Assembly (NCBI GenBank): GCA_023819025.1
Contig: JAMWDC010000098.1
Span: 1-7,294 of the forward strand
Source of the DNA: Candidatus Omnitrophota bacterium
GTDB taxonomy: Bacteria > Omnitrophota > Omnitrophia > Omnitrophales > Aquincolibacteriaceae
DNA length: 7,294 nucleotides
Direction: 5' to 3'
The notes beneath the pieces are model-generated. The model was not told the DNA's origin, did no database searches, and was given only the letters and a program-made list of their open reading frames with translations. Both the position numbers and the translations under genes were made by a program. Below, in pieces: positions 1 to 6,840 of the stretch; positions within the stretch are counted from its first letter, which is position 1; each line of letters begins with the position of its first letter.

Positions 1-1
1 A

Positions 2-370
2 GCGTTGGCATTTGGTGATGTAGATGGATTAAAAAGTATAAACGATACCTATGGACACGCCGCTGGTGACCAAGCCTTGCAGCGTGTTGCCTTGGTTTTG
101 CGTAACTCGTTTCGCCGCTCAGATGTCATTGCCCGCATTGGCGGCGATGAATTTACCATCCTTGCCATAGACGTGGTGCCTGAAAGGACAAACGATCTTT
201 TCAGGCGTTTTGAAAAGGCATTGGCAGATGAAAACGTTCGTTGTGCCTCTGGATTTTCTGTTACTTTGAGCCTTGGCGTGGTGCAGATTGATCACGCTCA
301 GCGACTTTCTGTTCAGGAATGGCTTAAGAAAGCCGATCAGGCGCTCTACCAAAAAAGAAATAGTTTTTAA
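2..370 (+). CDS. GGDEF-domain diguanylate cyclase, C-terminal fragment
   Basis: The gene enters from the left edge; only about 122 C-terminal residues are present, nearly the whole catalytic domain. Diguanylate cyclases condense two GTP into the second messenger cyclic di-GMP. Seen in the sequence: the metal/substrate segment FGDVDG followed by LKSINDTYGH and the AAGD turn, then the signature GGDEF at 140-154. The signature is intact, so the domain is probably active. An RxxD motif (RRSD) lies five residues before GGDEF, the spacing of the allosteric product-binding I-site, so feedback inhibition is likely. The late motif SLGV and the C-terminal KADQALYQ helix close the domain, and the stop follows at once, so GGDEF is the last domain. 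The sensory N-terminal part is outside the window, so the input signal cannot be named. The first codons visible are not the true start. Confidence 0.95.
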   Translation, partial: ALAFGDVDGLKSINDTYGHAAGDQALQRVALVLRNSFRRSDVIARIGGDEFTILAIDVVPERTNDLFRRFEKALADENVRCASGFSVTLSLGVVQIDHAQRLSVQEWLKKADQALYQKRNSF

Positions 371-375
371 ATCAC

Positions 376-405
376 AGAGAGCCAGGACGCCACCCCTGGC
401 TCTCT
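376..405 (+). terminator. Perfect 11-bp hairpin after the cyclase gene
   Basis: AGAGAGCCAGG (376-386) is exactly complementary to CCTGGCTCTCT (395-405) with an 8-nt loop, starting 6 nt after the cyclase stop codon. Position and stability suit a transcription terminator or a 3'-end stabilising hairpin. No T-run follows on either side, so it is not a classical intrinsic terminator. A purine-rich AAGGAGGAG directly downstream is an alternative element this hairpin could mask. Confidence 0.45.
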
Positions 406-426
406 CTAAGGAGGAGAAGAAGAGAA

Positions 427-531
427 ATGAACTTTCGCCACTGTTACTATAGCATAATTGGAGACAATAAACTTGACGATTACCCTATGTATACCCTACG
501 ATTACCCATTAATATTGTAAAAATCTCGTAA
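427..531 (+). CDS. Possible 34-residue peptide, doubtful
   Basis: A short open frame begins with ATG at 427 and ends with TAA at 529-531. It is preceded by a strong Shine-Dalgarno word, AAGGAGG at 408-414, though at a long spacing of about 12 nt. The product (starts MNFRHCYYS, ends NIVKIS) has no recognisable motif, signal or membrane segment. The frame also overlaps a promoter-like stretch at 473-507, which argues against coding. The ribosome-binding word is the only real support; the frame may be chance. Confidence 0.18.
   Translation: MNFRHCYYSIIGDNKLDDYPMYTLRLPINIVKIS
473..507 (+). promoter_or_regulatory. Candidate promoter with three helically phased TACCC words
   Basis: TTGACG (473-478) and TACGAT (497-502) resemble sigma70 -35 and -10 boxes with an 18-bp spacer, and lie about 85 bp before the small membrane-protein gene. 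TACCC occurs at 481, 492 and 503, exactly 11 bp apart. The decamer ACGATTACCC occurs twice (476-485 and 498-507). Repeats on one face of the helix that overlap a promoter are typical of an operator. Both promoter and operator are inferred from pattern only. Confidence 0.35.
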
Positions 532-587
532 AAACCATCGCTGTTGCAAATACAAATCTTGTCTATCATGTATTTAGGAAAGCAAAA

Positions 588-809
588 ATGTCTGATGAAA
601 AGAAAACGCTTTGGTTATGGTTGCCTTTCAAGGCTTTGTGGGACTTACTCACTTTTATTTTGAGCCTGACAGGGCGATTAGTCGCGGCTATTTTGGGGTT
701 GGTGTTAATGATTGTCGGGATTGTTTTGACATTACTCGTTATTGCAGCACCAATAGGTATTCCAATGATTATCTTTGGTTTCTTACTCATGTTACGTAGT
801 ATCTTCTAG
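588..809 (+). CDS. Small hydrophobic membrane protein (73 aa)
   Basis: The ATG at 588 is preceded by AGGAAAG at 576-582, and the frame ends at TAG 807-809. The short charged N-terminus (MSDEKK) is followed by an amphipathic/aromatic stretch to about residue 28. One strong membrane helix runs from about residue 31 to 53 (Leu/Val/Ile/Ala-rich). After the PIGIP break, a second hydrophobic segment runs from about 58 to 69 and ends LRSIF. It is therefore probably an inner-membrane protein with two helices, or a helix plus a re-entrant segment. There are no catalytic or binding residues to suggest a function, and I do not recognise the family. It is a single gene with its own candidate promoter upstream and about 100 bp of AT-rich sequence before the next gene. 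The composition and ribosome-binding site make it a credible gene; function unknown. Confidence 0.7.
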   Translation: MSDEKKTLWLWLPFKALWDLLTFILSLTGRLVAAILGLVLMIVGIVLTLLVIAAPIGIPMIIFGFLLMLRSIF

Positions 810-910
810 TGTCTTGGTTTTCTTTTTGTTTTTAGCCACTCAAGCACCTATTTTTTTGATTATCTATAAAAAGTAATTGTTATCTATTCTCCTGGAAAGA
901 GGCTCTCACT

Positions 911-1300
911 ATGAAATCTCAACGAACTTCGTTATTAATTTTGTTCTTGTCTTTGGTCATAGTTATGCTGGGGTTTGGTATTGCCATTCCCCTTTTACCA
1001 TTCTACGTCATCCATTTTGGCGCTTCAGGGAGCGCTTTGGGGTTGATGATGGCGATTTATTCGCTGATGCAATTTATTTTTGCGCCATTTTGGGGGCGAC
1101 TTTCGGATAGGGTGGGGCGCAAGCCGATTTTACTGTTTGGTATACTTGGGTATGCGATTTCTTTTTCCCATCTTGTCCTGTATGATCGATTCCCTGCATC
1201 GTCCCGCTCAGTTTATCCCCAAATACCTTTTGGTGTACCCCAGTTTGTGACGGAACTGTTACCGCCACGTTTTCTGTCCCTGCTAATGGCTGAGGGCTGA
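911..1300 (+). pseudogene. MFS efflux transporter, truncated after about residue 85
   Basis: The start at 911 is supported by AAAGAGG (896-902) at 8-nt spacing. Residues 8-30 form transmembrane helix 1 with the drug-transporter pattern GFGIAIPLLPFY. Helix 2 spans about 44-61. The MFS motif A loop follows as GRLSDRVGRKP (62-72), and helix 3 begins ILLFGILGYAISF. This is typical of the 12- to 14-helix drug:proton antiporters, TetA-like or multidrug type, normally about 400 residues. After Phe85 (codon 1163-1165) the frame becomes polar, Pro/Ser-rich and unlike any transporter. It is there the antisense of the giant minus-strand gene, and it stops at 1300. The real MFS sequence therefore ends at about 1165, and at least nine helices are missing; no transport function is possible. 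Either the gene was broken by rearrangement or the contig is joined wrongly. The substrate cannot be told from this part. Confidence 0.85.
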
Positions 1301-4300
1301 CAGCAGACGATTCATCCGCCCGCGCCTCCGTGCGAGCGGTCGTAGAAGATGTGCCCAAGACAAAATATTCATCGTCCTCAAAATCTTCTGGTGTCATATC
1401 ATTCATGGTCTCCCAATGTACGAAGCTTGGACCAAATTGAACTTCAGCTACGTTGCCTTTAACACGAATGACGATGAGAATATCCCCGGGTATGGCAGTG
1501 CGAACATTGTCCTTACCATAAACTAAAAGATCTCCCCGCTTCAGCTCGCGCGGATGTTGTACTCGTCTGAGCGTCTTATCTCTCAAGCGTTCTTCTGCAA
1601 TTCGCAACAAGGCTTCTATCCACATCTCAAAAACCGAGGCTTCGATACCAGGATAATCTGCCGCCCAATTATCACCAAGTTTATCTCTGAGCTTGTTGTC
1701 AACCTTACGGGCACACTTGTTCAACTCATCCACGGTTGTAGCACTATCAAAAATATCTTCAACGCGCCTCTGCAACTTATCCGCAAACAGGCTCTCGGCA
1801 TCCATGGCTACAACACCCTTATTAGCCCTGTCCTCTCTTTCTATGGATGAGGCGCCGACCTGCGGGTCCATTGGTTGTTCGGATTGATCGAGGATTCTTC
1901 TTGCCTGACGATCAAGCTTCTCAGCGAAATTGGGGAAACCTGCATCTTCCGCCTGATCTGCCATTATATCTAAAAGCCCTACTTTCTCTTTAGGGGTTAG
2001 CCTTTCATCTGCAATAATCTCACGGGCACGCCGCACCTGATCCAAAATATGAAACTCCTTCTCAGAACTATTTTGGACCGCCTTGGGAGCCTTTTTTGAC
2101 ACCGGCACCGAACGAGGCGTTTGCTGTTTTCTATTCCCCTGAGCGCGTGGGGCTGAAACTTTAGCAGGTGTGTCCTTGGGAGGCGTCGTGCTATCACCTT
2201 TACGCTGAGGCTGTTCCTCCTCGGGCTGCATTTGTTTTAAGGCATCACTCACTATATTTTTCTTTGTATCATGGACAATCCTGCGTGTTTCGGCACGCCG
2301 TTTAGGAAATACAAGTACCTGCAATCCATCTTTCGGTTGTTGATGTGCTTTCAATGCCTTCGAAATTTTGTCATCTCCAAACGCCTCTGTTTCATCCGCT
2401 GGCGTTTCGGGATTGGCAGTTTGAGACTGCAATCGCGGGGGCACCTCTTCGACAGGCAACGTCGCGACGGCTCCGACCAAATCTTGCTTTTGCACAACAG
2501 GTCGATTCATCGCCAATGTTCCAGGAATCGTTTGGCCTGACGCTACAAGTTCTTCAGCGATTTGTTCCCGAACAGCAGCTGCAATCTCCTCTTCCCGATA
2601 AGGTAAACCAGTGTTTTTAATTTCTGCCCTCATCGCAGCATCTCGAGTCGCATCCGGCACGGCACCCATTTCAGGTCCGGCCAACCTGGCCATTTCAAAA
2701 ACTTTATCCGCCAATTGCCGGACTTCGACCCGTTTCATAAGTTCCGGCGAAACCCTGTTGCCCGCAATACGATCGAGCGTTCCGACATAGCGCACTAATT
2801 GATCTACAGGCAATTGCACGGCCGTAGTGGATGATAAGAGCGGCGCTTTTTGTGGGGAAAGAAGAAATTCGGAACAGGTGGGATTTCGCGGTATCAGATC
2901 AACAACCGCGCTAAAGGTACCGAGAACGGACACCTTCGATTGCCCGCTCTGCTCCAGGAGTGCAGATAAATTTTTCGGCGTCAATGCGTTCCGCTCAATC
3001 AGCCCCCGTAACCCCTGACTGAAAGTTCTAAATTGAACCTGAAATTTATCCCAGAGCGCCTTCACAGTGTCTTCGCGGTAATTCTCAAGCGCCGTGTCGA
3101 GGGCCTTCAGGATTTTCTCGCGGGTCTTCGGCGTATTATCAAGCTTGCCGAATTTATCGAAATAGAGTTTGACGAGAAAGTCAATGTAGCGAGTGTAATC
3201 CGATGCCGCCGTGATACGCCCTTCCTTGGCTAGGCGGCGGAGGACTTCGTCACGCCAATATTTGAGGATTCTTTTGAATTCGGGCTGGTCCAGCGAATTG
3301 ACGAGCTTCAAGGATGCATGCCGCATGAGGGCATCGTAGAGGGTCGTCCGGTAATAAGGCTTGTAGGATAAACGGCCCTGCATGATCTCGTGATAAATCT
3401 CCTCTCCGTAAAGAGAATGGATCCTGGGTGTAATGACGGCATACGAGTATCCGCTCTCTCGGAGGCTCTCCTCAAAACCTTGGGTATGAAAACCGCCGGC
3501 CACGACAATGGCGGCATTGGTCTTCTCCTTTTCGAGAAGCTCGTTCAGATTCCGATGAAATGCCCGGTCGCGCTCCAACGCGGTCTCGTAATATGCGAGT
3601 GCCGGATCGAGGGACTTTCGCATTTCGCCAAGCATCGACAGATAGTCGTCTGGAGCCTTCTGATACTGGGCGAGTTCATCGCGCACCAGCTCAAGCGAGG
3701 CTAGGCCCTTCAGGAGCCGTATTTTTTCGTATTGCGCTGCCAGTTGCCGCTCGCGGTCTGTTCGAATCAGGCGGCGCTGGATCTCGCCGGTCAAGGAAGC
3801 CAGTTCCTCGAAGACCTTAGTCCCTTTAATCGTAGTGAGGGTCTCGACGTAGCCCAGGCAATCTTTCATTTCGGGTGTTAGTTTCGGCTTCAAGCCGACG
3901 GATTGCGCGCACTCGATAATCAACTTGAGAAATCCGCCTTCGTCGAGCTGGCCGGCCCGGTAGGCCTGGTGATATTCGTTGAATTTCATGAGTTGCTTCC
4001 GTTTGAGCCTTCTCGAATACTTTTTCGCGAATGCCTCAGCCATCCGCCGGATCGAGGCATCCAAATCCGATCTCTTACTTGATTCGTCCTTCGACAGGGA
4101 GCTAAAAAGGACAGCTAAATGAGGGTACCGCGTGCGAATTTCGTCATCGGATTGCTGGGCTGAAAGCCCGGGTTGGCGCATGAGAAATTTTAAATATTCA
4201 ACCAGGTGGATCCGTTCCTCGTCAAAGGCCTCACCTTGTTCGTGGAATTCATTGAGTTCCTTGGAATACACTTTCCGCCGCTGCTCATCGAGCCGGCCCT

Positions 4301-5027
4301 TCACTTTTTCCAGATAATCAGATATCTTGTCCTTCTCCCGATAAGCCCAGAGATAGGCCAAGAAATTTTTCTCATACAAATCCCAGTTCTCGATCCCGTA
4401 ATAATCGGCTTCTTTTGCATTAAAGATCGCGGCCATGCCCGCGCCGGTGATTTCCCCGCGATCCAGATAACGGTTCAAGACCCTCCTTTTTACAAATTCG
4501 TTGGGGAATGCACGGAAGAGTGTCGGATCCAGTTTCCCCCGCCCGCCCTCCAGGGCTACGAGGCTGATCCCGTATTGAATTTGCAGATGATTGATCAAGG
4601 CCTTGATGTTTGTCTGAGCATCCACGATCGAATGGGCATCCTGGATGTACACGATAAAAGGTCTGTTTTCACCGGCACGGTAATCAGTTTGGATGCTTCC
4701 GAGTTCGAACGGCACATTAATTTTCAAGGGGATCTGAATCAGTTTGGAGCCGATCGAAACAGGATGGATGAATGTGCCGGGCTGAGCCCAAAGAACGGTT
4801 GTCGTGAGAAAAATAACGGCGGTAATCGCAGAGATTAAACGGATAAGCTTGGGCGGCCACATGCCGAGGATATCGCTTTCCAAATAGCGCCAGTGTTTTC
4901 CGACTTTTGTTCCGGGAACCTTGCCTTGTTTGGTAAGTACATAAAGAGATGGAACAGGAATTTTGAGATAGTCACTCAGTTCCTGAATCGTCAAAACCCT
5001 GTCTCCGCGATGACCGTTGTTTTCCAT
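1074..5027 (-). CDS. Giant HTH-membrane-TIKI/ChaN-like protein, C-terminus lost
   Basis: This is an open frame of 1317 codons from ATG 5027; a TTG at 5069 in the same frame is a weaker start. Numbering is from 5027. Residues 11-57 are a helix-turn-helix of the excisionase/MerR-like type (LTIQELSDYLKIP, then GKVPGTKVGKHWRY). Residues 60-81 are a basic-flanked hydrophobic segment ending LWAQPG, a signal anchor or signal peptide. Residues about 123-536 resemble the TIKI/ChaN/TraB clan: QDAH (His132) with a following Gln-Thr-Asn-Ile, LEGG (Glu160), RDRAF (Arg486-Asp487), and a hydrophobic strand into GGFH (511-514). Known members bind haem or act as metal-dependent hydrolases; activity here is inferred. 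Between these motifs lies a long helical insert. Residues about 932-989 are Pro/Lys/Gln-rich linker, and about 1163-1225 look like a small beta domain. From about residue 1286 on, the frame is MFS antisense, so the natural C-terminus is missing. No clear ribosome-binding site precedes 5027. The gene is divergent from the patatin gene. Confidence 0.75.
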   Translation of the reverse strand: MENNGHRGDRVLTIQELSDYLKIPVPSLYVLTKQGKVPGTKVGKHWRYLESDILGMWPPKLIRLISAITAVIFLTTTVLWAQPGTFIHPVSIGSKLIQIPLKINVPFELGSIQTDYRAGENRPFIVYIQDAHSIVDAQTNIKALINHLQIQYGISLVALEGGRGKLDPTLFRAFPNEFVKRRVLNRYLDRGEITGAGMAAIFNAKEADYYGIENWDLYEKNFLAYLWAYREKDKISDYLEKVKGRLDEQRRKVYSKELNEFHEQGEAFDEERIHLVEYLKFLMRQPGLSAQQSDDEIRTRYPHLAVLFSSLSKDESSKRSDLDASIRRMAEAFAKKYSRRLKRKQLMKFNEYHQAYRAGQLDEGGFLKLIIECAQSVGLKPKLTPEMKDCLGYVETLTTIKGTKVFEELASLTGEIQRRLIRTDRERQLAAQYEKIRLLKGLASLELVRDELAQYQKAPDDYLSMLGEMRKSLDPALAYYETALERDRAFHRNLNELLEKEKTNAAIVVAGGFHTQGFEESLRESGYSYAVITPRIHSLYGEEIYHEIMQGRLSYKPYYRTTLYDALMRHASLKLVNSLDQPEFKRILKYWRDEVLRRLAKEGRITAASDYTRYIDFLVKLYFDKFGKLDNTPKTREKILKALDTALENYREDTVKALWDKFQVQFRTFSQGLRGLIERNALTPKNLSALLEQSGQSKVSVLGTFSAVVDLIPRNPTCSEFLLSPQKAPLLSSTTAVQLPVDQLVRYVGTLDRIAGNRVSPELMKRVEVRQLADKVFEMARLAGPEMGAVPDATRDAAMRAEIKNTGLPYREEEIAAAVREQIAEELVASGQTIPGTLAMNRPVVQKQDLVGAVATLPVEEVPPRLQSQTANPETPADETEAFGDDKISKALKAHQQPKDGLQVLVFPKRRAETRRIVHDTKKNIVSDALKQMQPEEEQPQRKGDSTTPPKDTPAKVSAPRAQGNRKQQTPRSVPVSKKAPKAVQNSSEKEFHILDQVRRAREIIADERLTPKEKVGLLDIMADQAEDAGFPNFAEKLDRQARRILDQSEQPMDPQVGASSIEREDRANKGVVAMDAESLFADKLQRRVEDIFDSATTVDELNKCARKVDNKLRDKLGDNWAADYPGIEASVFEMWIEALLRIAEERLRDKTLRRVQHPRELKRGDLLVYGKDNVRTAIPGDILIVIRVKGNVAEVQFGPSFVHWETMNDMTPEDFEDDEYFVLGTSSTTARTEARADESSAVSPQPLAGTENVAVTVPSQTGVHQKVFGDKLSGTMQGIDHTGQDGKKKSHTQVYQTVKSACAPPYPKVAPKMAQK
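1158..1175. other. Breakpoint joining two unrelated sequence blocks
   Basis: Left of this point the plus strand reads as an MFS transporter; right of it the minus strand reads as the giant TIKI-like protein. Both reading frames lose credible protein sequence here. The join lies in a T-rich stretch (TTTCTTTTTCCC), which would allow microhomology joining or misassembly. No insertion-sequence end, target duplication or attachment core is visible. The exact base cannot be fixed without intact homologues. Confidence 0.65.
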
Positions 5028-5052
5028 AAATTTGACCGGTTGTTCTTGGTTA

Positions 5053-5097
5053 TCACAAATTTCTAGCAAAAAAAAATTCTGCCTGGCTACTTCGCAT
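5053..5097 (-). CDS. Possible 14-residue leader, or displaced start of the giant gene
   Basis: On the minus strand, AGAGGA followed 10 nt later by ATG (5097) makes a better initiation site than any start of the giant frame. Translation gives a 14-residue peptide (MRSSQAEFFFARNL) ending at TGA 5055-5053, 25 nt before ATG 5027. The frame crosses a run of nine T (5076-5068). With eight T, this ATG would run straight into the giant frame. It may be a leader peptide, a slippage site, or an indel error in the run; I cannot decide. Confidence 0.25.
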   Translation of the reverse strand: MRSSQAEFFFARNL

Positions 5098-5427
5098 TTT
5101 CCTGATGTCCTCTAAACTCAAACCGATTAGAGCAACCGAGAAAGTATTACTTACTAAATATATATCAAAAGCTTCCCATAAGTTATTACTACATTCAAGG
5201 CTTATTGTTAAAGCTGAATGTGCTAACTTTAAAAAGAGTGTCTGTCCCTCATCATTTTATATTTTGATCAGTTATGCCATAGAAAAGTTATTTTTGTTGG
5301 TTATAATTAAAATGAGTGGGCTAGGTAGCAAAGGAGTTTACGTTCCTCCAGGGTTCGCGTATGGCGGCTCAAGGAACGATTATTTTTGGGGAAATGATCC
5401 CCCCTAACGACGAGCATCCGAGTTACG
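5098..5427. other. AT-rich divergent intergenic region
   Basis: About 330 bp lie between the divergent giant gene and the patatin gene, clearly richer in A+T than either. A perfect TATAAT is at 5302-5307 in the plus direction, 121 bp before the patatin ATG, but no good -35 box lies 16-18 bp ahead of it. CGTTCCT (5341-5347) and AGGAACG (5370-5376) form a widely spaced inverted repeat. An open frame of 100 codons (5105-5407) crosses the region; it is low in credibility because its first two thirds follow AT-rich base composition. No RNA gene or insertion-sequence end is seen here. Confidence 0.5.
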
Positions 5428-6615
5428 ATGAAGGATCGAACGATTTTCGGGTTGGTATGTGCGGGCGGGGGCGCACACGGGGCTTATCAAGTCGGCGTCC
5501 TAAAATACATTCACGAGTATTTCTCCGTCAATGAGGCAAGTCCTTTCCAAGTTTTCACCGGGACATCCTGCGGGGCTTTAAACACCTCCTTCTACGCGAC
5601 TCAATCTCATAATGCCCACGCCAGCCGGCTCTGGCTCGAAGAATTGTGGATGGAATTTCATGTCCCTGCCTACCATGGAAATATGTTCAAGATCGCACTC
5701 CAAACCCTGTACTCGGAGTGGCGCAAACCACCCGAGGACCGCCGAACAATGTGGTCGATCCTGGATCCAACGCCTATGATGGATATTATCAAAAAAGGAT
5801 TTCTGAGGGAACATTTGGAACACGCTTTAAGCGTAGAAACCACCTTGGGAATAGCCATATCGGCCACGGAACTGGTATCCGGACAATCCGTATGGTTTCT
5901 CGAGGGACGGACTGCCAAACCGTGGAATCTTTTTCATTCTACAGCTATTGTCGACCGGATCGGAGTTCCCCATATTGCAGCAAGCTGTAGCGTGCCGATT
6001 TTCTTGCCGCCCGTCAAGGTCGGTGCCCGTTACTATTTGGACGGATCTATCAGCTTAGAGCGCCCCTTTAGCGCTGCCATCAGCATGGGGGCCACACGGA
6101 TCTTGAGCATCTCGACGCAAAAACAACAGCCGCTCGACTTACCCATCTACGAAGCTCATTTCAAACCCCGCCTGAAAACCGTCATTCGCATGCTGCTTAA
6201 CCGTCTGTCCTATGATACCGCAAGCGATGAGGCCATCCAAATTCAGACCCTCAACCGATTTTATCAGGCCTTAGCCCACAAGAATGACAGTTCGGATCCG
6301 GATGTTCCTCCGGTCGCACTCTTTCATGAAGATGCGCTACCGAACCATTACCGGCCCGTTGAAATTTATCTTTTTCAGCCCTCCAAGCGGATCGGATACA
6401 CTTCCGTAATTTCGGAAAACGGGCGCACTCCGTCGGTACGCTCCAAGGCCACACGGTTCATGTTTCATGAAAAATTCATCCGGGAACTGATCAATCTCGG
6501 CTATCAGGATGCGAGTTCCAAACATGAAGAATTGGAGGCATTTTTCAACCCGGAACCTTCTCGAAAATGGTGGGCCTTTTTCAAGAAATCCGAACAGAGA
6601 AAAAATGGAGCATGA
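5428..6615 (+). CDS. Patatin-like phospholipase / acyl hydrolase
   Basis: The 395-residue protein has all patatin active-site elements. The oxyanion loop is GGGAHG (residues 13-18). The nucleophile elbow is GTSCG with Ser47. AASCSVPIFLPPV (184-196) leads to the catalytic Asp205 in DGS, where many relatives have DGG or DGA. Patatin-like enzymes use a Ser-Asp dyad to hydrolyse acyl esters of phospholipids or other lipids. There is no signal peptide; the oxyanion loop lies close to the N-terminus, so the enzyme is probably cytoplasmic or membrane-associated. After the catalytic core (about 1-225), a region of about 170 residues of unknown role ends in an aromatic, basic tail (RKWWAFFKKSEQRK), which could touch membranes. 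ATG 5428 is the first start after an in-frame TGA at 5395, but has no clear Shine-Dalgarno word. It is a single gene, divergent from the giant gene and convergent with the tRNA region, whose 3' end is 5 bp from its stop. Substrate unknown. Confidence 0.92.
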   Translation: MKDRTIFGLVCAGGGAHGAYQVGVLKYIHEYFSVNEASPFQVFTGTSCGALNTSFYATQSHNAHASRLWLEELWMEFHVPAYHGNMFKIALQTLYSEWRKPPEDRRTMWSILDPTPMMDIIKKGFLREHLEHALSVETTLGIAISATELVSGQSVWFLEGRTAKPWNLFHSTAIVDRIGVPHIAASCSVPIFLPPVKVGARYYLDGSISLERPFSAAISMGATRILSISTQKQQPLDLPIYEAHFKPRLKTVIRMLLNRLSYDTASDEAIQIQTLNRFYQALAHKNDSSDPDVPPVALFHEDALPNHYRPVEIYLFQPSKRIGYTSVISENGRTPSVRSKATRFMFHEKFIRELINLGYQDASSKHEELEAFFNPEPSRKWWAFFKKSEQRKNGA

Positions 6616-6620
6616 AAAAG

Positions 6621-6691
6621 CAACCCCGGGCAGATTCGAACTGCCGACCACCTGCTTAGAAGGCAGGTGTTCTATCCCTCGCCATAAGGCT
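6621..6691 (-). pseudogene. Degenerate tRNA-Arg(UCU)-like sequence
   Basis: The 3' two thirds read as a proper tRNA: anticodon stem CCTGC/GCAGG with loop CTTCTAA (anticodon TCT), T-arm GGCAG-TTCGAAT-CTGCC, 3' acceptor strand CGGGGTT and discriminator G, followed by CTTTTT. Twenty bases around the anticodon (6650-6669) are identical to those of the intact tRNA-Arg (6766-6785). The 5' part is broken. The four-base D stem cannot form, the D arm is too short, and the 5' strand (AGCCTTA) pairs with the 3' acceptor only through several G-U pairs and one mismatch. It is probably a decayed duplicate. The T-run may serve as terminator for the tRNA transcript. Confidence 0.7.
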
Positions 6692-6736
6692 TGACGAGTC
6701 GGTCGAGTAAAAAAATTGTGTCGAGCCTAAAAAAAG

Positions 6737-6810
6737 CGCGCCCGACTGGAATCGAACCAGCGACAACCTGCTTAGAAGGCAGGTGCTCTATCCAACTGAG
6801 CTACGGGCGC
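6737..6810 (-). tRNA. tRNA-Arg (anticodon UCU)
   Basis: The minus strand folds as a complete cloverleaf of 74 nt. The acceptor GCGCCCG/CGGGCGC is perfect over 7 bp. The D arm is GCTC/GAGC with AGTTGGATA in the loop. The anticodon stem is CCTGC/GCAGG with loop CTTCTAA, giving anticodon TCT, which reads AGA codons for arginine. The T arm is GCTGG-TTCGATT-CCAGT and the discriminator is G. CCA is not encoded; the discriminator is followed by C and seven T (6729-6735), a possible processing or termination signal. It is flanked on both sides by tRNA fragments. A sigma70-like promoter lies about 190 bp upstream. Confidence 0.96.
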
Positions 6811-6840
6811 ACTATCAAGTCCGCCTTGGTTTCTGGCGGA

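Noticed and set aside
1300..1850. Plus-strand frames over the C-terminal part of the giant gene
   Set aside because: They are antisense shadows. The minus strand stays open with plausible protein composition throughout.
4206..4838. Open frame of 210 codons on the plus strand
   Set aside because: It lies wholly antisense to the giant gene over its HTH-membrane-TIKI-like part. It is an ordinary shadow, with no motif, ribosome-binding site or domain.
5302..5307. TATAAT as a complete promoter for the patatin gene
   Set aside because: The -10 box is perfect, but no -35 box or TGn extension is found at the right distance, so it is noted only within the intergenic entry.
5105..5407. Open frame of 100 codons between the divergent genes
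   Set aside because: The first two thirds are composition-driven (Lys, Leu, Ile, Ser), there is no ribosome-binding site at its start and no recognisable domain. Only its last 31 codons seemed worth a low-score note.
5359..5527. Overlapping frame starting MAAQGTIIF just ahead of the patatin gene
   Set aside because: It overlaps the patatin start in another frame, and its downstream part is Arg/Gly-rich as expected for an out-of-frame read of the GGGAHG region.
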